Shown here one piece after another: positions 1 to 9,231 of a DNA stretch of 41,832 bases. The notes beneath the pieces are model-generated. The model worked only from the letters and a program-made list of their open reading frames with translations, was not told the DNA's origin and ran no database searches. Numbering within the stretch: the stretch's first letter is position 1; each line of letters opens with the position of its first letter. Made by a program: the position numbers and the translations under genes. Source of the stretch: Sedimenticola sp. (GTDB lineage: Bacteria; Pseudomonadota; Gammaproteobacteria; Chromatiales; Chromatiaceae); the NCBI GenBank assembly GCA_026985055.1, contig JALSQZ010000143.1:1-41832 (forward strand), written 5' to 3'.

Positions 1-12
1 TAATTGTCGTCA

Positions 13-56
13 TGGTTCTTCCCCACTAACAGTCGTTTCGTTAGTAAGGAGAACCA
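13..56. repeat. Imperfect hairpin at left edge
   Basis: A long inverted repeat: TGGTTCT at 13-19 pairs with AGAACCA at 50-56, and ACTAAC at 25-30 pairs with GTTAGT at 40-45. There is no T-run after it, so it does not look like an intrinsic terminator. It lies just left of the orphan tRNA end at 103-127 and may be the edge of an integrated element. Function unknown. Confidence 0.45.
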
Positions 57-102
57 AGAACAGTACGGGTTAAATCCCAGCGTATTCGAAACTAGCCGTC
101 TA

Positions 103-127
103 GGTTCGAATCCCTCCCTCTCCGCCA
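103..127 (+). other. Orphan 3' end of a tRNA-Ser-like gene (att-like remnant)
   Basis: The sequence from the T-loop TTCGAAT (105-111) to the terminal CCA (125-127) matches the 3' part of a serine-type tRNA ending CTCTCCGCCA. The bases before the T-loop (CTAGG) pair with the 3' side of the T-stem (CCCTC) at only two of five positions. No acceptor 5' strand, D-arm or anticodon arm precedes it. It is therefore not a complete tRNA. Tyrosine-recombinase islands often recreate a tRNA 3' end from the T-loop onward, and this has that form. The matching tRNA would lie outside the window. The att interpretation is inference. Confidence 0.55.
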
Positions 128-260
128 GACGTAAAGAAAAGGCGGTGTCAGAAATGGCACCGCCTTTTATTCATTATTATGCAGGGAGGGATTCGAACCC
201 GAGAGAATCAAAAAAGGGGTTCGACCGCGTAGCGCGGCAGCGCGGAGCAGAGGCGAGAAC
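109..260. repeat. 152-bp direct repeat, copy 1
   Basis: This segment recurs at 269-420 with one difference (C163 versus T323). The unit holds the tRNA 3' end from inside the T-loop, a terminator hairpin, an inverted T-arm copy at 183-199, and a GC-rich tail rich in GCGCGG-type motifs. The inverted copy AGGGAGGGATTCGAACC is the exact reverse complement of 103-119, so the unit can also fold on itself. Confidence 0.9.
141..168 (+). terminator. Terminator after the tRNA remnant, copy 1
   Basis: GGCGGTGTCA at 141-150 pairs with TGGCACCGCC at 155-164 around a GAAA tetraloop, followed by TTTT. Flanking A-runs on the left make it look usable in both directions. Such hairpins commonly follow tRNA genes. 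Confidence 0.7.
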
Positions 261-268
261 AGGGAGCC

Positions 269-420
269 AATCCCTCCCTCTCCGCCAGACGTAAAGAAAA
301 GGCGGTGTCAGAAATGGCACCGTCTTTTATTCATTATTATGCAGGGAGGGATTCGAACCCGAGAGAATCAAAAAAGGGGTTCGACCGCGTAGCGCGGCAG
401 CGCGGAGCAGAGGCGAGAAC
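269..420. repeat. 152-bp direct repeat, copy 2
   Basis: Second copy of 109-260, starting 8 bases after the first ends (period 160). The only difference seen, T323 for C163, turns a G-C pair into a G-T wobble in the terminator stem, so the fold is kept. The first copy is joined to a full TTCGAAT T-loop; here the join is after GGGAGCC, so the T-loop is incomplete. Such near-identity suggests a recent duplication or an assembly duplication. Confidence 0.9.
301..328 (+). terminator. Terminator, copy 2
   Basis: The same GAAA-loop hairpin as at 141-168, with one G-T wobble from the T323 change. It is part of the second 152-bp repeat. Confidence 0.65.
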
Positions 421-564
421 CAAAACGGCAAATGCTTGATCTTTCGCTGATTGTGGCATGTTTTGCGTTCGTGGCCCATCTTCCGGGGAAGATTGAAACC
501 GGGCAGATCACGTGCTACAAGTCCGGAAAGTTTATTTGCTCGTAACAGTTGGTAATAATTCGTC

Positions 565-593
565 TTGACCTTGGAGCCAAAAATAACTATCAT
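565..593 (+). promoter_or_regulatory. Strong sigma70-like promoter ahead of rimP
   Basis: TTGACC at 565-570 and TATCAT at 588-593 are separated by exactly 17 bases. Transcription would begin near 600 and read through a structured leader into rimP. No other promoter of this quality was seen between the repeats and rimP, so this probably drives rimP-nusA-infB-rbfA-truB. Confidence 0.65.
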
Positions 594-599
594 CGCGCC

Positions 600-694
600 G
601 CATGAGAGGGCAGGAAGCCCGGTTACGGTTGTTCGCCGGATGGCGTAACAGAAGGGTATTTCAAAGTTGGTGGAATCCCTGGAACCCCGTTTAC
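600..694 (+). ncRNA. Structured leader or small RNA upstream of rimP
   Basis: Starting just after the promoter, the transcript can form GGGC/GCCC (608-611 with 617-620), then GTTACG/CGTAAC (622-627 with 644-649), and ends in an intrinsic terminator at 673-694. It is either a free small RNA of about 95 nt or an attenuated leader of the rimP operon. No convincing small ORF with a ribosome site lies in it. Attenuator-like leaders ahead of rimP are known in some gammaproteobacteria; I could not test whether this one is related. Confidence 0.4.
673..694 (+). terminator. First terminator in the rimP leader
   Basis: AACCCCG at 673-679 pairs with CGGGGTT at 684-690, with T-run 689-694. It lies between a good promoter and rimP, so some transcription must pass it. 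Confidence 0.75.
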
Positions 695-721
695 GGGGTT
701 TTTTGTTGCTGGAAGATCAGG

Positions 722-745
722 AATGGGCCTCGTGCCCATTTTTTT
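722..745 (+). terminator. Second terminator in the rimP leader
   Basis: AATGGGC at 722-728 pairs with GCCCATT at 734-740, followed by a T-run to 745. It is only 27 bases after the first terminator and 26 bases before the rimP start codon. Confidence 0.75.
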
Positions 746-771
746 GTTTTTGGAGTTTTTGAGCGGTTCAT

Positions 772-1230
772 ATGCACAAAGCATCGGCCAAATTGCAGGA
801 GATCGCGCGAGCCGTGGTGGAACCCATGGGGTATGAGCTGGTTGGGGTGGAGTACCTCAGCGGCTACCAGGGCGGCAACCTGCTGCGTGTCTATATCGAC
901 CATGAGAATGGGATCGGTGTGGATGATTGTGCTGCCGTCAGTCACCAGCTCAGTGGTGTGCTGGATGTGGAAGATCCCCTTCCGGGACAGTACAGCCTGG
1001 AGGTTTCGTCTCCGGGGCTGGATCGGCCGATTTTCGATGCAGAACAGTTTGAGCGCTACATCGGACAGAAAGTGAATGTGAAACTTGACCCGTCCATTGG
1101 CGGCAGGCGCAAGTACAAAGGTTTGCTCTTGGGGCTGGAAGGCGACCATATTCTGGTAGAGGTGGATGGAGAGGTCTATCCTTTATATCTGGATCAGATA
1201 CAGGAGGCACGTCTTGTCCCGGAATTCTAA
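772..1230 (+). CDS. rimP: Ribosome maturation factor RimP
   Basis: A 152-residue protein of the usual RimP length. It binds the 30S subunit during assembly and helps 16S rRNA maturation. The N-terminal alpha/beta domain carries the family stretch GYELVGVEY (20-28), followed by the conserved SSPGLDRP motif at 79-86; the C-terminal half is the SH3-like domain. It is the first gene of rimP-nusA-infB-rbfA-truB, the standard gammaproteobacterial order. The ATG at 772 has only a weak ribosome site (GAGCGG at 761-766), unlike nusA and infB. Two terminator-like hairpins precede it, so expression may be controlled by readthrough. Identification is firm. Confidence 0.96.
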   Translation: MHKASAKLQEIARAVVEPMGYELVGVEYLSGYQGGNLLRVYIDHENGIGVDDCAAVSHQLSGVLDVEDPLPGQYSLEVSSPGLDRPIFDAEQFERYIGQKVNVKLDPSIGGRRKYKGLLLGLEGDHILVEVDGEVYPLYLDQIQEARLVPEF

Positions 1231-1248
1231 TTTAGTGAGGGTATTGCG

Positions 1249-2769
1249 ATGACCAAAGAGATCTTGTTCGTCGTGGACGCAGTGTCTAACGAGAAAGAAG
1301 TCGAGAAGGATATCATTTTCGAAGCCATCGAGGCGGCACTTGCTTCTGCAACACGAAAAAAACATGGCGGCGACATCGAGGTTCGTGTGGTCATCGATCG
1401 TGAGACCGGAGACTATGACACCTACCGCCGCTGGCTGGTGGTGGATGACAGTGAGACTTCGGTACTGGAAAACCCCAAGTCGGAGATCACTCTCAGCGCA
1501 GCCCGGGCGGAAGACCCCGATATCCAGCCTGGTGACTTCATAGAGGAACCGATGGAATCCATCGAGTTCGGTCGTATTGCTGCGCAGACGGCCAAGCAGG
1601 TCATCGTGCAGAAAGTGCGTGAAGCCGAGCGAGCCAAGGTGGTTGAAGCCTATGAAGACAAGGTAGGGCAACTGGTTACCGGGCTGGTCAAGCGCTTGGA
1701 TCGTGGTGCCATCATTCTTGATCTGGGCAACAATGCCGAAGCCATCATTCCCCGCAGCGATGTGATTCCCAAGGAACCGGCGCGTATCGGCGATCGCCTG
1801 CGCGGTTTTCTCAAAGAGATTCGCACCGATGTGCGTGGTCCCCAGTTGTTCGTGTCACGTACCGCACCGGAGCTGCTTATCGAACTGTTCAAGCTGGAAG
1901 TGCCGGAAGTGGGTGATGGTCTCATCGAAATCCTCGGGGCGGCCCGCGATCCGGGGCGTCGCGCCAAGATTGCGGTGCGCACCAATGATCCGCGCATCGA
2001 TCCTGTAGGGGCTTGTGTGGGTATGCGCGGCTCCCGGGTACAGGCTGTTTCCAATGAGCTCGCTGGTGAACGTGTGGACATCATTCTCTGGGATGAAAAC
2101 CCGGCCCAGTTCATCATCAACGCCATGTCGCCGGCGGAAGTCTCTTCCATCGTGGTGGATGAGGATTCCCATGCCATGGATATTTCCGTAAAGGAAGAAA
2201 ATCTTTCCCAGGCGATTGGCAGTGGTGGGCAGAACATCCGTCTGGCCAGCCAGCTTACCGGCTGGACACTCAATGTAATGAGTGAAGAGGAACTGGCGGA
2301 AAAAGTGGACGCGGAAACGCGCCAGTTCGTACAGACATTCATGGACGAACTGGATGTGGACGAGGAAGTGGCTGTCATCCTGGCTCAGGAAGGCTTTACC
2401 TCGGTCGACGAGATTGCTTTCGTACCCGAAGAGGAGTTGCTGGCCATCGAGGAATTCGATGAAGAGGTTGTCGCCGAGCTGCGCAGTCGTGCAAGTGATG
2501 CGCTGTTGACCAACGCCATTGCCAAGGAAGAGAACCTTTCCGATGCGGAACCTGCTGAGGATCTGCTGGGCATGGAGGGCATGACCGAGGATCTGGCCCA
2601 TCAGCTGGCCTCGGTTGGAGTGGTCACCATGGAGGATCTGGCCGAGCAATCGGTGGACGAGCTGATGGAGCTCGAAGGTATGGAAGAAAAGCGTGCCGGT
2701 GAACTGATCATGACCGCGCGCGCGCCATGGTTTGAAGAAGCGGGATCAGAAACAGAGTCCGAAGGCTAG
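1249..2769 (+). CDS. nusA: Transcription termination/antitermination factor NusA
   Basis: 506 residues, a full-length proteobacterial NusA. It binds RNA polymerase and affects pausing, termination and antitermination. Domains in order: N-terminal RNAP-binding domain (1 to about 125), S1 domain (about 137-200), KH1 with [12 protein letters not shown] near 253-264, KH2 with AIGSGGQNI at 322-330, then two acidic helix-hairpin-helix repeats (about 360-500) as in E. coli; these are absent from many other bacteria. The start begins [16 protein letters not shown], as usual for the family. It begins 18 bases after rimP and is followed closely by infB. Confidence 0.98.
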   Translation: MTKEILFVVDAVSNEKEVEKDIIFEAIEAALASATRKKHGGDIEVRVVIDRETGDYDTYRRWLVVDDSETSVLENPKSEITLSAARAEDPDIQPGDFIEEPMESIEFGRIAAQTAKQVIVQKVREAERAKVVEAYEDKVGQLVTGLVKRLDRGAIILDLGNNAEAIIPRSDVIPKEPARIGDRLRGFLKEIRTDVRGPQLFVSRTAPELLIELFKLEVPEVGDGLIEILGAARDPGRRAKIAVRTNDPRIDPVGACVGMRGSRVQAVSNELAGERVDIILWDENPAQFIINAMSPAEVSSIVVDEDSHAMDISVKEENLSQAIGSGGQNIRLASQLTGWTLNVMSEEELAEKVDAETRQFVQTFMDELDVDEEVAVILAQEGFTSVDEIAFVPEEELLAIEEFDEEVVAELRSRASDALLTNAIAKEENLSDAEPAEDLLGMEGMTEDLAHQLASVGVVTMEDLAEQSVDELMELEGMEEKRAGELIMTARAPWFEEAGSETESEG

Positions 2770-2780
2770 GAGGTATTGGC

Positions 2781-5354
2781 ATGAGCGATATAACAGTCAG
2801 CCAGTTGGCCGCCGCCGTAGGTGTTCCGGTAGATCGTTTGCTGCAGCAACTTGCCCAGGCGGGCCTGGAAAAGAAAGATGGTGATGATGTCGTCACTGCG
2901 GAAGAAAAGATCGAGCTTCTCAACTATCTGCGTCGCAGTCATGGCAAGAGCGAGCCGGTGACGAAACCGGCCAAGACTGGCAAGGTGACATTAAAGCGCA
3001 AGACCACCACGGAGCTGAAACAACCTGCGTCTGCGCGTCGTTCCCCCTCGGCGCGGGCTACGCGCTCGGCAAAGACCGTGAATGTGGAAGTGCGCCGCAA
3101 GCGCACCTATGCAAAACAGCCAGAAGCCGAAACGGACAAGGAGCGTCTGCTCAAGGAAGCCGAAGCTGCCAAGCAGGCGCTTGCGGAACAGGAAGAGCAG
3201 CGTCGCCAGGCCGAAGAGCAGGAACGCGCCCGGCGCAAGGCCCAGGAAGCGCTGCTACAGGCAGAGAAGGAAGAAAAACAACGTGCGGAAGAAGCGCGCA
3301 ATCGCGCCCAAGAGGAAGAACGCCTCCGCGCGGAAGCAGAGAAAAAACAGAAGGAAAGGGATCTGGAAATGGCTCGCCGCGCGCAGGAACAGCGCAAGAG
3401 CCAGCAGGAAGCCAGGGAACGCAAGGAGAAAGCCCAGCGTCGCGCCGATGCCGGAAAACCCGGTCGTGGACGCAAGGAATTGCATGTCGCCGCGGGCAAG
3501 AGTGGGCGGCGCAAGCCCGCGCGCAAGAATCGTGGGCGTGACGCTGCCCAGGCGGATATGGATCATGGTTTCCAGAAGCCGACAGCGCCAGTAATACGCG
3601 AAGTCAAAGTGCCGGACAACATCAGCGTGGGTGAACTGGCCCAGCAGATGTCGGTCAAGGCGGCCGAAGTGATCAAGGAGCTCATGAAAATGGGCATGAT
3701 GGTGACCATCAACCAGGTTCTGGATCAGGATACCGCCGCTCTGGTAGTCGAGGAAATGGGTCACAAGGTGATTTTCCACAAGGAAGAGGATGTGGAAGAC
3801 AAGTTGCTGGCGGAGATTTCCGAAGAGCCCCAGGGTGAACAAGAGCCCAGGGCGCCCGTGGTTACCATCATGGGGCATGTCGATCACGGCAAGACCTCGC
3901 TACTGGACTATATTCGCAAATCCCGGGTGGCCGAAGGTGAAGCGGGTGGCATAACCCAGCATATCGGCGCCTATCGGGTCAAAACCGATCACGGAACCAT
4001 TACTTTCCTGGATACACCGGGACACGCGGCGTTTTCCGCCATGCGCGCCCGTGGTGCCAAGGCAACGGATATCATTATTCTGGTGGTGGCGGCGGATGAT
4101 GGCGTCATGCCCCAGACCAAGGAAGCGGTACAGCACGCCAAGGCCGCCGGTGTTCCGCTGATTGTTGCCGTGAACAAGATCGACAAGCCGGAGGCCCAGC
4201 CGGATCGCGTGATGCAGGAACTGGTGGCCGAGGAGGTTGTGCCGGAAGATTGGGGTGGTGATACCCAGTTCGTTCAGGTGTCTGCCAAAACCGGTCAGGG
4301 CGTGGAAGAGCTGCTGGATGCGATTCTGCTCCAGGCCGAAATTCATGAATTCAAAGCGCCGGTTGAAGGGCTCGCCCAAGGCACCATAGTCGAGTCCAGT
4401 CTGGACAAGGGCCGGGGGCCGGTGGCCACGGTGCTGGTACAGTCCGGTACCCTGCGCAAGGGTGACGCAGTGGTGGCGGGCATGGAATATGGTCGCGTAC
4501 GCGCCATGTTCGATGAGAACGGCAAACCGGTCAAGGAAGCCGGTCCCTCCACTCCCGTAGAACTGCTGGGGCTGTCCGGTACGCCTCAGGCGGGCGACAG
4601 CCTGGTGGCCCTGAAAGACGAGAAGAAGGCGCGCGAAGTAGCCGAGAAACGCCGTGAACAGCAGCGGGATTCCCGTCTGGCGGAACAGAAAGCCGCCAAG
4701 CTCAACGAGATGTTCTCCCGCATGGGGGAGGGCGACGTTGCCTATGTGAACCTGATCGTCAAGGCGGATGTGCAGGGGTCTGTGGAAGCCCTGAAGGAAT
4801 CCCTGCAGAAGATCCATACGGATGAGGCCCGGGTGAAAATCGTCGCCGCGGGAGTGGGTGGCATCAATGAGTCCGATGCCAACCTGGCGCTGACCTCGGG
4901 GGCGGCCATTATCGGCTTCAACGTGCGGGCGGATGCGGCGGCGCGCAAGGTCATCGAGGAAAGTGACCTGGATGTGCGTTACTACAGCATCATCTATGAG
5001 GTCATCGATGACGTGAAACAGGCGGTGGCCGGTCTGCTTTCGCCGGAGATCAGGGAAGAGATCATCGGCCTGGCGGAAGTGCGCGATGTATTCCGTTCTT
5101 CCAAGCTGGGGGCGATTGCCGGCTGCATGGTGGTGGATGGCGTGGTCAGGCGCCACAGTCCCATTCGCGTATTGCGTGACAATGTGGTCATCTACGAAGG
5201 TGAGCTCGAATCCCTGCGCCGGCACAAGGATGATGTCAATGAGGTCAAGGCCGGAACCGAATGCGGTATCGGCGTGAAGAACTACAACGATATCAAGCCT
5301 GGCGATCAGATCGAGGTCTTCTCCCGCACCGAGGTGCAAAGAGAACTGGAATGA
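2781..5354 (+). CDS. infB: Translation initiation factor IF-2
   Basis: 857 residues. IF-2 is the GTPase that delivers initiator tRNA to the 30S subunit and promotes subunit joining. The N-terminal IF2-N domain (1-55) is followed by a charged, Lys/Glu/Arg/Ala-rich linker (about 115-225), predicted to be a long helix. A second IF2-N domain sits near 275-335. The G domain carries GHVDHGKT (365-372), DTPGHAAF and NKID. Beta-barrel and C-terminal fMet-tRNA-binding domains follow. A strong AGGAGG ribosome site precedes the ATG. The stop overlaps the rbfA start as ATGA, indicating translational coupling. Confidence 0.98.
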   Translation: MSDITVSQLAAAVGVPVDRLLQQLAQAGLEKKDGDDVVTAEEKIELLNYLRRSHGKSEPVTKPAKTGKVTLKRKTTTELKQPASARRSPSARATRSAKTVNVEVRRKRTYAKQPEAETDKERLLKEAEAAKQALAEQEEQRRQAEEQERARRKAQEALLQAEKEEKQRAEEARNRAQEEERLRAEAEKKQKERDLEMARRAQEQRKSQQEARERKEKAQRRADAGKPGRGRKELHVAAGKSGRRKPARKNRGRDAAQADMDHGFQKPTAPVIREVKVPDNISVGELAQQMSVKAAEVIKELMKMGMMVTINQVLDQDTAALVVEEMGHKVIFHKEEDVEDKLLAEISEEPQGEQEPRAPVVTIMGHVDHGKTSLLDYIRKSRVAEGEAGGITQHIGAYRVKTDHGTITFLDTPGHAAFSAMRARGAKATDIIILVVAADDGVMPQTKEAVQHAKAAGVPLIVAVNKIDKPEAQPDRVMQELVAEEVVPEDWGGDTQFVQVSAKTGQGVEELLDAILLQAEIHEFKAPVEGLAQGTIVESSLDKGRGPVATVLVQSGTLRKGDAVVAGMEYGRVRAMFDENGKPVKEAGPSTPVELLGLSGTPQAGDSLVALKDEKKAREVAEKRREQQRDSRLAEQKAAKLNEMFSRMGEGDVAYVNLIVKADVQGSVEALKESLQKIHTDEARVKIVAAGVGGINESDANLALTSGAAIIGFNVRADAAARKVIEESDLDVRYYSIIYEVIDDVKQAVAGLLSPEIREEIIGLAEVRDVFRSSKLGAIAGCMVVDGVVRRHSPIRVLRDNVVIYEGELESLRRHKDDVNEVKAGTECGIGVKNYNDIKPGDQIEVFSRTEVQRELE

Positions 5355-5716
5355 AGGAATTCAGTCGTGCCGACCGCATCGGATCCCAGATGCAGCGGGA
5401 ACTGGCGCTGTTGCTCAGGGACGCAGTTAAGGATCCGCGCCTGTCGGAAGTGACGGTGCAGGAGGTGCGCGTGACCCGGGACCTGTCTCATGCCAAGGTG
5501 TATTTCACTGTTCTGGACAAGGCGGAAGCGGAATTCTTTACCCGCTTGCTGGGCAAGGCGGCGGGTTTTCTGCGCCGTCGCCTGGGGCAGGCGATGAAGC
5601 TGCGTACGGTGCCGGAGTTGAAGTTTGTCTACGACAGCTCCATAGAGGAGGGCCAGCGTCTGGAGGCGCTTATCCAGAAGGCGGTTTCCCGTGACAATGG
5701 AGAGGACGATGGGTAA
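5351..5716 (+). CDS. rbfA: Ribosome-binding factor A
   Basis: 121 residues, usual RbfA length. It is a KH-fold protein that binds the 30S subunit and acts in late 16S rRNA processing and cold adaptation. The start [18 protein letters not shown] and the stretch [18 protein letters not shown] are typical. I chose the ATG at 5351, which overlaps the infB stop (ATGA), rather than an upstream in-frame start inside infB, because the protein family begins here. The 3' end overlaps truB by 8 bases. Confidence 0.96.
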   Translation: MKEFSRADRIGSQMQRELALLLRDAVKDPRLSEVTVQEVRVTRDLSHAKVYFTVLDKAEAEFFTRLLGKAAGFLRRRLGQAMKLRTVPELKFVYDSSIEEGQRLEALIQKAVSRDNGEDDG

Positions 5717-6632
5717 ACGCCGCCGTCGTGGACGCAATATCTCCGGAATTCTGCTTCTGGACAAACCCCCGGGTTTGACCTCCAATGCCGCCTTGCAGGA
5801 AGTGAAGCATCTTTACAAGGCGCAAAAGGCCGGTCATACAGGCAGCCTGGACCCGCTGGCCACCGGAATGCTGCCCCTGTGTTTTGGCAATGCGACCAAG
5901 ATATCCGCCTTTCTCCTGGACGCGGACAAACGCTATCAGGTGCGGGTCAAGCTGGGTGAGGCGACCAGCACCGCCGATGCCGAGGGGGAGATCATCGAAA
6001 CCAGTCCGGCGGATCACATCACCGAAGCGGACGTTCTGGCTCTGCTGCCACAGTTCAGCGGAGAGATCGAGCAGCTGCCGCCCATGTATTCCGCAGTCAA
6101 GCACAAAGGGCAACGTCTTTACCAACTTGCCCGACAGGGATTGGAAGTGGAGCGGGAAGCTCGCCAGGTGACGATTTTCGATCTGCGGCTTACGCACTTC
6201 GATGCCCCTGAGTTCGATCTGGACGTGCATTGCTCCAAGGGCACTTATGTTCGCACCCTGGCCGAAGACATGGGGAAAGCTCTTGGGGTTGGCGCGCATG
6301 TAAGCGTGTTGCGCCGTACTCAGGTAGGCCCTTTCCACGAGGAAGGCATGATCAGCATGGAACAGCTGCGCGAGACCCTGGATCAAGAGGGAATGCAGGG
6401 ACTGGACAATTTGCTGTTGCCCATAGAAGCCGGGCTGGCCCACTGGCCCGCCGTACATCTTGGCGCGGACAGCAGTTTCTATGTAAAGCAGGGGCAGGCA
6501 GTACGTGTACCCAAGGCTCCTGCCGAAGGCTGGGTGCGCATCTATGGAGTAAATGACGAGTTCATAGGCGCCGGCGAAATTGATGAGGATGGCCTGGTTG
6601 CGCCACGTCGAATGTTGGCGAATCTGGGCTGA
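5709..6632 (+). CDS. truB: tRNA pseudouridine(55) synthase TruB
   Basis: 307 residues. TruB makes pseudouridine 55 in the T-loop of tRNAs. The catalytic motif AGHTGSLDPLATG lies at 41-53, with the nucleophilic aspartate at 48; the GTYVRTLAED region is also present, and a C-terminal PUA-like domain follows. The ATG at 5709 has GGAGAGG directly upstream. A GTG at 5691 would add six residues but lacks such a site. It overlaps the rbfA stop. A perfect terminator follows at 6656-6682, ending this transcription unit. Confidence 0.95.
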   Translation: MGKRRRRGRNISGILLLDKPPGLTSNAALQEVKHLYKAQKAGHTGSLDPLATGMLPLCFGNATKISAFLLDADKRYQVRVKLGEATSTADAEGEIIETSPADHITEADVLALLPQFSGEIEQLPPMYSAVKHKGQRLYQLARQGLEVEREARQVTIFDLRLTHFDAPEFDLDVHCSKGTYVRTLAEDMGKALGVGAHVSVLRRTQVGPFHEEGMISMEQLRETLDQEGMQGLDNLLLPIEAGLAHWPAVHLGADSSFYVKQGQAVRVPKAPAEGWVRIYGVNDEFIGAGEIDEDGLVAPRRMLANLG

Positions 6633-6655
6633 ATGTAGGATAATTGTCTTTTGTT

Positions 6656-6682
6656 GCTGAAAACCGGGTTTTCAGCTTTTTT
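6656..6682 (+). terminator. Intrinsic terminator after truB
   Basis: GCTGAAAA at 6656-6663 pairs with TTTTCAGC at 6669-6676 around CCGGG, followed by six T. It separates truB from rpsO-pnp. Confidence 0.9.
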
Positions 6683-6764
6683 GTGTATCGCCAGTTCCGC
6701 CTGAACTCATTGTCGGACGGAATGTTGCATTTTGCAGGCGAATATTTCTATTGGAGAAACCATC

Positions 6765-7034
6765 ATGGCAATGAGTGCAGAGATCAAGAAACAAATCGTG
6801 GAAGAATACGGCAAGAGCCCCAATGACACCGGCTCAACTGAAGTGCAGGTCGCTTTGCTGACCTGGCGCATCAATGACCTGACGCCCCATTTCAAGGAGC
6901 ACAACAAGGATCACCATTCCCGCCAGGGATTGATTCGCATGGTCAATTCCCGCCGCAAACTTCTCGACTATCTCAAAGGCAAGGACGTGGAACGCTATCG
7001 CGAACTGATCAAGCGTCTCGGTCTGCGTCGTTAA
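6765..7034 (+). CDS. rpsO: 30S ribosomal protein S15
   Basis: 89 residues, exactly the normal S15 length. It binds 16S rRNA in the central domain. The signature [14 protein letters not shown] is followed by [23 protein letters not shown] and the usual C-terminus IKRLGLRR. The ATG at 6765 was chosen because it gives the family length and has GGAGAA 12 bases upstream; an in-frame ATG at 6732 would add 11 residues not typical of S15. It is followed by pnp after 22 bases, the usual pair. In E. coli S15 represses its own mRNA; I did not identify that fold here. Confidence 0.97.
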   Translation: MAMSAEIKKQIVEEYGKSPNDTGSTEVQVALLTWRINDLTPHFKEHNKDHHSRQGLIRMVNSRRKLLDYLKGKDVERYRELIKRLGLRR

Positions 7035-7056
7035 TCTCAAGCGAAGGAAACCTTAA

Positions 7057-9150
7057 GTGACTGCAATCAAAAAAGAGTTCCAGTTCGGCGATCACAAAGT
7101 GACGCTGGAAACCGGGGAAGTGGCCCGTCAGGCAGATGGCGCGGTAATCATCAACATGGAAGATACCGTGGTACTTTGTACCGTGGTGGGCGCCAAGCAT
7201 GCGATGGAAGGCCGTGACTTTTTCCCCCTGACGGTCGATTATCAGGAAAAGACTTATGCCGCGGGCAAGATTCCCGGCGGTTTCTTCCGTCGTGAGGGGC
7301 GTCCTTCGGAGAAGGAGATTCTCGTGGCACGGCTTATCGACCGTCCTATCCGCCCCCTGTTTCCCAAGGGATACACCAATGAGACCCAGGTCATCTGTAC
7401 CGTCATGTCTCTGAACCCTTATGTGGATCCCGAGATTCCGTCGCTCATTGGCACCTCTGCAGCGCTGGCGATTTCCGGGCTGCCTTTCCAGGGGCCTATC
7501 GGCGCGGCGCGGGTCGGCTACAAGGACGGGCAGTATCTGCTCAATCCTCCCGGCACCGGACTGAGCGAAGTCACGGATCTGGATCTTGTCGTGGCCGGTA
7601 CGGACACTGCGGTGCTGATGGTGGAATCGGAAGCCCGTGAGCTGTCCGAGGAAGTCATGCTTGGCGCCGTGTTGTTCGGTCACGAGCAGATGCAGGTGGC
7701 CATTCAGGCGATCAAGGAGCTGGCTGATGAAGTAGGCAAGCCCACCATCGAATTCAGTGTTCCCGAGGAAGACAGTGCTCTGGCCGAGAAAGTGGCCGAG
7801 ATTGCCGGCGCGGGTGTTGGCGAAGCCTACAGCATTGTCGACAAGATGGAGCGCTATGCGAGACTGGATGAGGTGAAGGCCGCTACCATCGAGGCCCTGT
7901 GTTCCGGTGAAGAGCCACAGTGGACCGAAGAACAGGTTTCCGCAGCACTGAACAAGCTGAAGAAGACGACCGTACGCAGTCGCATTCTTGCCGGCGAGCC
8001 GCGTATCGACGGTCGTGATACCAAGACCGTGCGCAATATCGAGATCAAAACCGGCATCCTGCCCCGCACTCATGGTTCAGCTCTGTTTACCCGGGGCGAG
8101 ACCCAGGCGCTGGTTATCACCACGCTGGGTACGGAGCGCGATGCGCAGATCGTGGATGCTCTGGACCGTTCCTATCGTGAACCTTTCATGCTGCACTACA
8201 ACTTCCCGCCTTTCTGCGTGGGAGAGACCGGCCGCGTGGGCAGCCCCAAGCGTCGTGAAATCGGTCATGGCCGTCTGGCCAAGCGGGGCGTGCTCGCGGT
8301 GATGCCGAATCTTGAGGAGTTTCCCTATTCCATTCGGGTGGTTTCCGAGATTACCGAGTCCAATGGTTCCTCCTCCATGGCTTCCGTATGCGGTACCAGC
8401 CTGTCCCTCATGGATGCAGGTGTGCCGGTGAAGGCGCCGGTTGCCGGTGTTGCCATGGGCCTGATCAAGGAAGGAGATGACTTTGCCGTACTCACCGATA
8501 TTCTTGGTGATGAGGATCATCTAGGCGACATGGACTTCAAGGTTGCCGGAACCAGTGACGGGATCAACGCCCTGCAGATGGATATCAAGATTCAGGGCAT
8601 CACCCGTGAAATCATGGATATCGCCCTGACTCAGGCCAAAGACGGTCGCATGTACATCCTTGAGCAGATGAACAAGGCCATCAATGCACCCCGTCAGGAA
8701 ATGTCTGAACATGCGCCGCGCATCATTTCTTTCCGTATTCATCCGGACAAGATTCGTGATGTCATTGGCAAGGGCGGTGCAACCATTCGTGCCATCACCG
8801 AAGAAACCGGTGCTACTGTCGATCTGGACGATAGTGGTCTGGTCAAGATCTTTTCCGTGGACAAGGCGGCCGGTGAGAAAGCGCGCAAGCGGGTGGAACT
8901 GATCACCGCGGATGTGGAAGTGGGCACGGTCTATGAAGGCAAGGTTGCCAAGCTCATGGACTTTGGTGCTTTCGTAACCATTCTTCCGGGAAAAGACGGC
9001 CTCGTGCATATATCCCAGATCAGCGAAGAGCGGGTGGAAAAGGTCAGCGACAAGCTTTCAGAGGGAGATGTCGTGAAGGTCAAAGTGCTGGAAGTGGACA
9101 AGCAAGGCCGGATCCGTCTGAGCATGAAAGCCGTGGGAGAAGACGAATAA
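7057..9150 (+). CDS. pnp: Polynucleotide phosphorylase (PNPase)
   Basis: 697 residues, close to other gammaproteobacterial PNPases. It is a phosphorolytic 3'-5' exoribonuclease of the degradosome. Two RNase PH domains (about 10-230 and 310-550) are joined by a helical segment; the second carries [19 protein letters not shown] and the catalytic-site region [13 protein letters not shown]. The C-terminal KH domain has [13 protein letters not shown], followed by an S1 domain ([13 protein letters not shown]). The start is GTG at 7057 with AAGGAA upstream. A strong terminator follows at 9181-9208. Confidence 0.98.
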   Translation: MTAIKKEFQFGDHKVTLETGEVARQADGAVIINMEDTVVLCTVVGAKHAMEGRDFFPLTVDYQEKTYAAGKIPGGFFRREGRPSEKEILVARLIDRPIRPLFPKGYTNETQVICTVMSLNPYVDPEIPSLIGTSAALAISGLPFQGPIGAARVGYKDGQYLLNPPGTGLSEVTDLDLVVAGTDTAVLMVESEARELSEEVMLGAVLFGHEQMQVAIQAIKELADEVGKPTIEFSVPEEDSALAEKVAEIAGAGVGEAYSIVDKMERYARLDEVKAATIEALCSGEEPQWTEEQVSAALNKLKKTTVRSRILAGEPRIDGRDTKTVRNIEIKTGILPRTHGSALFTRGETQALVITTLGTERDAQIVDALDRSYREPFMLHYNFPPFCVGETGRVGSPKRREIGHGRLAKRGVLAVMPNLEEFPYSIRVVSEITESNGSSSMASVCGTSLSLMDAGVPVKAPVAGVAMGLIKEGDDFAVLTDILGDEDHLGDMDFKVAGTSDGINALQMDIKIQGITREIMDIALTQAKDGRMYILEQMNKAINAPRQEMSEHAPRIISFRIHPDKIRDVIGKGGATIRAITEETGATVDLDDSGLVKIFSVDKAAGEKARKRVELITADVEVGTVYEGKVAKLMDFGAFVTILPGKDGLVHISQISEERVEKVSDKLSEGDVVKVKVLEVDKQGRIRLSMKAVGEDE

Positions 9151-9180
9151 ACACCGTTCTTTTCCCGGTGGCTAAGTAAA

Positions 9181-9208
9181 AACGGGGCTTTGGCCCCGTT
9201 TTTTTTGA
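9181..9208 (+). terminator. Intrinsic terminator after pnp
   Basis: AACGGGGC at 9181-9188 pairs perfectly with GCCCCGTT at 9193-9200 around TTTG, followed by a run of T to 9208. Confidence 0.92.
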
Positions 9209-9231
9209 GGGGATCCAGGAGTCTGTAGGAT

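Noticed and set aside
1..127. 3' part of a tmRNA or of a tRNA with a group I intron
   Set aside because: The T-stem does not pair with the bases immediately before the T-loop, which both would require, and no tag-peptide or intron core motif is seen.
4..294. Open frame of 96 codons containing AGRDSNPR
   Set aside because: This peptide is the usual false translation of a tRNA 3' end; the frame runs through the repeats and terminator.
327..593. 88-codon minus-strand frame across the second repeat
   Set aside because: It translates the repeat unit and lies over the rimP promoter; no family resemblance.
420..771. tRNA-Met gene commonly located ahead of rimP
   Set aside because: No tRNA with a T-loop or anticodon arm is present between the repeats and rimP.
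602..1075. 157-codon frame overlapping the rimP leader and rimP
   Set aside because: It is Trp/Arg-rich and out of frame with rimP, which is clearly the real gene.
3082..3594. Arg/Lys-rich frame inside infB
   Set aside because: It is a frame-shifted reading of the charged IF-2 linker.
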